From positions 4,898,001 to 4,962,000 of the forward strand of contig BSYQ01000003.1 in NCBI GenBank assembly GCA_030272585.1: DNA of 64,000 bases. Reading direction: 5' to 3'. Origin of the DNA: Bryopsis sp. KO-2023 (lineage: Eukaryota; Chlorophyta; Ulvophyceae; Bryopsidales; Bryopsidaceae). The notes under the pieces are model-generated. The model did not search any database. It saw nothing but the letters and a program-made list of their open reading frames with translations, and was not told the origin of the DNA. The number at the start of each line of letters is the position of its first letter. The stretch's first letter is position 1. This document shows positions 59,637 through 64,000 of the stretch, piece by piece. Position numbers and translations under genes: made by a program.

Positions 59637-59864
59637 GGGGATTTTTCTTCCTTTTTTTCCTGTTCGGGCTGTGCTTCGGAGAACGGATCCAGCGCGACAT
59701 GTTGCATGATGTGTTACGTTATATAATCCCTGAGAGGGTTTCTTGAGGGGACCGCTTGTTCAAAAAAAAATGTTCTGTTTTGCGAGATCGAAAAAAAGGA
59801 GCTGTTGTGAAATTGTGGCCTTATTGGTGGTTTTCGAGAGCGAGAAAATCCACGACGACTTCAA
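59637..59864. promoter_or_regulatory. Compact bidirectional promoter of LYR and methyltransferase genes
   Basis: Only 228 bp separate the two divergent start codons, so both promoters must overlap here. No specific element is recognisable. Confidence 0.55.
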
Positions 59865-62654
59865 ATGGCGGCGGAAATCAACATTTCGCCCCCAGAAGTG
59901 TGCTTGACGGGAAGATTGGTGTTCAGACGGCCTCTCAGCAAAAAATTGGTAAGAATGGGGGATGCAGAACGAATTGAGTTTCAAAATCGAAAGAAATGGT
60001 GCAATCGATTCTCATGGTCAGCTTAGTTTGGGGATCTTGCAGGATCTATTGAACCCTACATTGCCTGGCTACATAGGTGGTTTAATTGCTACTGCTGATT
60101 TCAGGTCTTCTATGATATGGTCATTGATGAGGGCAGTGCTGGTGTGGAGCTGATTCTGAAAGCAGTGAGTTTGGGGGCAAGCTGCGGATCGATTTCAAAA
60201 AAAAAAAAAAGCTGATCTTCATTTGACTTGGGTGTCGAAAGAAAACATTACAAAAAATAAAATAGCGATCGAAACATGCTTGGCTGGACATGTGCAATCC
60301 TTCTTTCCATAAAAGTGAAGAGGCAAAAACAAGCAAAAGTGGAATGGCAATGTCAGATCCTTGGGCCTGTTTTTGAGCTCGAATGAATGGCGAAAATTGT
60401 GCACTGGAAAAAGAACACTTTATATTATTTTTTTAAGTTTGAAATAATTTTAATGATGCAGCGTTATTGCAGAGAAGGAAGGAAACTATTTAAAAAAACA
60501 CTCAACACCGATTGTCGTGTTCGTGGCAGGGCGATGCACTGTCGGTGGAACAAATAAAGGATTACAGGGACCATGTCAAGTGAGTCCATAAATGGGCATA
60601 AAAAATGCCCCCCTTCACATGTCTGACTTTGTAGAAATCATGCTGTATCTTTTCAGCTTAAAATGGCTGCTTCCTTTTCTCTTTGTTGCCGGTCGCTTTG
60701 ATTCGAAAGGACAATGGGATGTAAGGTCTCCTCTCTTGTTTTCTGTCTGAATCGAATGTGTAAGGCTAGGTGATCGGGTTGTCGCACAGGGCAGAATGGA
60801 GTCAAACGGCCACACTTTTCGAACCTCAAGCCTCACCGTCGAAACTGCATGGAAAGACACTAATCCAGATCAACCTTTCACCCCCACACCTCTAAATCAC
60901 GCACACCAGGAGAAGTCTGGGATTTTGTCGACAGAACCCGTGAATTTGGAAGCCAAAAATGACACTGCAAGTTCCACGAGGCAAGAGGAAAACGATGCCC
61001 AGGAAGAGCCGGGTTCGTTGTGCAAATTTTGGGTGAACACGGGGCGGTGTCCGAAAGGCGGTGCTTGTCGATATTCGCATAACATCATGGAAGGAATCGG
61101 ACCGGTAGGTTTCAATCAAGTTACAAAATCGATGGTGCAATGATGGCTTTGCAAAGTTTTTTTCTTTTTTTTTTTGATTTGGAAAGTTTTGGTTATGTTG
61201 TCTGTCGAGTTCAGATGGAACGGAACATTAGAAAATACAAAAACTTTGACGAAACAAAGGCCAGAAAAAAATGGAGTTTTGGAATTGGTTCATCGAATGA
61301 TTGCAATGTAAAAATCACCGCTTAATAAACCCCGATCACCATTGTTCGACAAGAAACCAGGGTGAAGTCCTTGCTTTGAAGTAGAGGTGAAGAAGATTCC
61401 TAAGATTCCCAACCAGAGGCATGCTGATGTGGAAAGTTTTTCTGTGTAGGTGAGAACGGGATGGGTCGAAAATCGCCGAAGTCGGCGACGCCAAGCAGGT
61501 GTCGATCCTTCCGATCCACATATGAATGATGCACTCAGAAAAAGCAACAGGTGAAACCATGTGTTTGAATACCATCAATTCCTTTTTTCCCACAATGGCT
61601 CGACCCACATTCTGCCTGATACATCATCTCTGTTTGAATGTGTGTGTTGGTTGCGTTCAGGGCAGCCGTCTTTTGCCGTTGGCTTGTGGACACTTTCGGG
61701 AAAGAAAATCTTTGTGCTGGAAATGGAGTGCTGGATGTTGCTGGGGGTCGAGGAGCTGTTTCTTTCGAATTGTACACTGTCCATGGCATTCGCTCCACCC
61801 TGGTGGATCCCCGACCGCAAAAACTTTCCAGATCCCAGCATCGGGTAAAATGCCAGCAAATGCACAAAAATATCTGTTCACAGGTCCATATCACTCATTT
61901 GCACATTTAAGAAAATAGATATATATGTATGAGGCGACACAGTCGATCTTTTTCGTGTAACGATTCAGATTGTGGAGCAGCTGGGGGCTCTGTACAAACC
62001 ACAAGGGCAGATTCAGGCGGAATTTTTTCCTGAGCTCTGGCAAGGCGAAGGAAATTTAGGGGAGCGATTAAGGGGATGTTCCTTGGTGGTGGGAATGCAT
62101 CCGGATCAAGCCACAGATTCGATCGTCGATTTTGCGATGGAATTCGGGAAGGATTTTGCGGTCGTCCCTTGCTGTGTTTTCCCGAGGTAGGAAACAGTGA
62201 CACTTGTTGATGGAGGATTTGGGTGTGGAAAGACAGTCGGGAAAGTAGTAATAAAAAGACATATGCACCTTTTTTTGAGGTTTAAAAGAAAACCCCTGCA
62301 GTTTCAAACTGGTCAGATAATATTTATTGGATTTTTGTTTCTTTGGGGAGGGGACACAATTCATCCAGAGCAAGAAAGAAGTTATGATCCATTCCCTTTA
62401 AGCAACTTATTATAAGTTGCTTATAATAACACGTTTGTGACTTCTCACTTATTTCCACTTTCTTTTTCTTTTTTTTTGGAAGATTGTTCCCAGGAAGAAG
62501 GGTCAGAAACGAAAATGGGGCACTCGATCCTGTGAAGACACATCCCCAACTGGTGCAGCATCTCAAACAAAAGGCAGGGGCAGAATCAGAGTTTCTAGGA
62601 TTCGAGGGTATGAACCAAGTTGTGTTCAAGAAAACGCAGCAATCCGTTGTGTAG
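59865..62654 (+). CDS. OB-fold, CCCH zinc-finger and methyltransferase protein
   Basis: Eight exons: 59865-59948, 60105-60164, 60530-60579, 60765-61104, 61450-61550, 61661-61844, 61969-62186, 62483-62654, total 1209 nt, giving 402 residues. Residues 1-95 look like an OB-type nucleic-acid binding fold ([20 protein letters not shown] to [10 protein letters not shown]). A classical CCCH finger (C151-x8-C160-x5-C166-x3-H170) follows. After a basic stretch ([11 protein letters not shown]) comes a Rossmann methyltransferase with SAM motif VLDVAGGRG at 235-243, TLVDPRP as the acidic loop, and [11 protein letters not shown]. The C-terminus RLFPGRRV to QHLKQKAG completes the family. I recall this architecture from uncharacterised proteins of fungi, oomycetes and algae; RNA, perhaps tRNA, is the likely substrate, but this is inference. 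A possible extra exon at 61214-61312 would also keep the frame but lacks family resemblance. Confidence 0.78.
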
Positions 62655-63217
62655 ATCACGATATCGTTCCTTTTCAATTTGTCATGCTTCAATGGGGAAA
62701 ATATTGCAGCTTCCTTTTCCAAAGCATTTGTCCAAATATTCACAGCAACAGAGGCAACCAATCAGTTTTTCAAAAATATGTTTACATCGACAATCAAAGC
62801 CGATCCACCGACTGTGGAGACAAATGATATGCGTCCCAATACTAAAACCATGATCGACTTATACGCTATACTCACCAAAATTCTATCTTGAAAAACTGAC
62901 CACCTATGTTTGGGAAACAGTACATATTTCGAAAAAAATAGTTGAAATTTTCCAACTGATTAAAAAACAAAATGTGTAAAAATTAACCGGGTCGATTTGA
63001 TTTGATTAATAAGCACTTCGACTCGCATATTTCATTTTTTGTATTAGTTGATCACAACACAGAGAGCCAGCTCCCGTCCCATTTTCCTTTTCCCTTAAAA
63101 AAAATCACGAATTTAATAACTAATACTCCAAGAATGGATATTTCACATGTTATATAAGATTTTTACTACAACTGCATAATGTCACCATTCACTGCCCCAT
63201 CTCCCTCAGACAGGATT
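62655..63217. other. Convergent spacer, AT-rich
   Basis: About 560 bp between the stops of the methyltransferase and kleisin genes. An open frame at 62679-62891 crosses it but has no family resemblance. It holds both 3' untranslated regions. Confidence 0.5.
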
Positions 63218-63969
63218 TCATAGTTTGTCTCCAGGCCACAATGTCAGATCGCCATAGGGCTCCAATTGTTCAATCCTTATGAACTCGTTTGCATGACAGA
63301 CTGCACAAAACGATCAAAACAAATGGTTGAAACAAAAATGAAACAGATTTATGGAGTTCTTGAATCTTCTTACTTTTCTTAGCATTGCTTATGTGGAAAC
63401 CGTTGTATTTTTATGGATCAGATGCATTTACAAATATTATTTCTCTAATTTTCAATATGCACAACTCACCAAGGAGCTGATAAAAGAATCGGGCACGCTC
63501 GACTCTGTTCAAATTTCTGCAGAGCCCCTCGAAGGACAAATTCGGATTACCGCCTCCCTCTGATTTTTCTTCAGCAAATTTCTCACGCAGAACTCTGGCC
63601 AAAACACACAGTTTTTTTGCAAAAGCATATTGCTTGAAAACCTCAACCTCTCCAAAATCATATGATTCAGCATTTTTCAAGCAAATACTACATTCACAAA
63701 TAAATCGACTCACCGGAGAACCCGAACGGTGTTTTGATTGATTGCATCTTGAGCCCCACCATGATCCGACTTCCCCGTTTCTTCAAGCAAACTCCTGCAA
63801 GCCTTTTCCTCATCTTGTTCTGGCTGGTCGCTTGCTTCTTGAACTGTTGGCAGCTGGCCAGGCAGCCTCGGGCCCAGATTAGTAATCCTTTGGCTGCCCT
63901 CCGACCTCGTCTTGCTGCTGCCCAGCATGGAGGAATGCCAAGAAACCCCGGCGCTTCCAGGATTTGATC
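63218..63969 (-). CDS. Cohesin alpha-kleisin C-terminus (RAD21/REC8), partial
   Basis: Three in-phase exons on the minus strand: 63969-63714, 63594-63470 and 63300-63218. The gene continues beyond the right edge of the window, since the first of these starts at an acceptor (TTACCCAG). The last two exons give the winged-helix domain by which kleisins bind the SMC1 head: VLREKFAEE, LSFEGLCRN, RARFFYQLLVCHANEFIRIE, then PYGDL and the C-terminus WPGDKL. Cohesin kleisins close the SMC1/SMC3 ring and hold sister chromatids together. The upstream exon is hydrophilic and low in conservation, as in the kleisin linker. RAD21 and REC8 types cannot be told apart from this piece. Confidence 0.78.
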
Positions 63970-64000
63970 CTGGGTAAGAAATGCACAATACAACAATGAT

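Noticed and set aside
61214-61312. Extra exon of the CCCH methyltransferase ([15 protein letters not shown])
   Set aside because: It can be spliced in frame, but direct joining of 61104 to 61450 reproduces the family's finger-to-basic-region spacing better.

Overview
The window is nuclear DNA of an intron-rich eukaryote. Nearly every gene is a chain of short exons joined by GT-AG introns of about 80 to 700 bases. In the genes read end to end, exon phases match and summed exon lengths are multiples of three. Gene content points to a green-lineage or secondarily green photosynthetic protist: a pheophytinase, a plant-type short UBTD-like protein, a plant-like G6PD C-terminus and transit-peptide-like leaders. 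A full-length LRRCC1-like centriolar protein suggests a cell with basal bodies. Introns and spacers are full of A/T and G/C homopolymers and CA repeats. I cannot name the species.

Layout, left to right: LRRCC1-like (minus, 7007-1297); cytosolic-type G6PD (plus, 8935-12841); GPC1/DUF2838 glycerophosphocholine acyltransferase (minus, 17233-14413); pheophytinase (plus, 17793-20195); three-domain molybdenum cofactor sulfurase (plus, 20435-24355); an unrecognised small gene (minus, about 26901-25534); a UBTD N-domain protein (plus, 29374-30312); an unrecognised acidic, possibly plastid protein (plus, 31549-32960); a conserved protein of unknown function (plus, 33669-36250); a tandem array of three genes for small secreted cysteine-rich proteins (plus, 36796-42866); a disordered RING protein (minus, 47484-45313); a LAS1 domain continuous in frame with a WRN-like 3'-5' exonuclease (plus, 48801-54141); a carbohydrate sulfotransferase (plus, 54905-57311); an LYR-motif protein (minus, 59636-58085); an OB-fold/CCCH/methyltransferase protein (plus, 59865-62654); and the C-terminus of a RAD21/REC8 kleisin (minus, 63969-63218, cut by the window edge).

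Two things stand out. The first is the three-copy array at about 36.6-43.9 kb. Each 97-103 residue protein is split over three exons, with a nearly invariant signal peptide and a strongly divergent mature part ending in four cysteines. Flanking non-coding DNA is clearly more alike than the middle of the mature region, the pattern expected of diversifying secreted ligands, toxins or defence peptides. The second is the apparent fusion of the ITS2 pre-rRNA endonuclease LAS1 with a DEDDy exonuclease and a RecQ-like helix-turn-helix tail, which would place cleavage and trimming in one polypeptide.

Most other genes are housekeeping. Several pairs are head-to-head over short spacers (GPC1/pheophytinase 559 bp, LYR/methyltransferase 228 bp), so they may share promoters. 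I saw no rRNA, tRNA, CRISPR or convincing mobile element.
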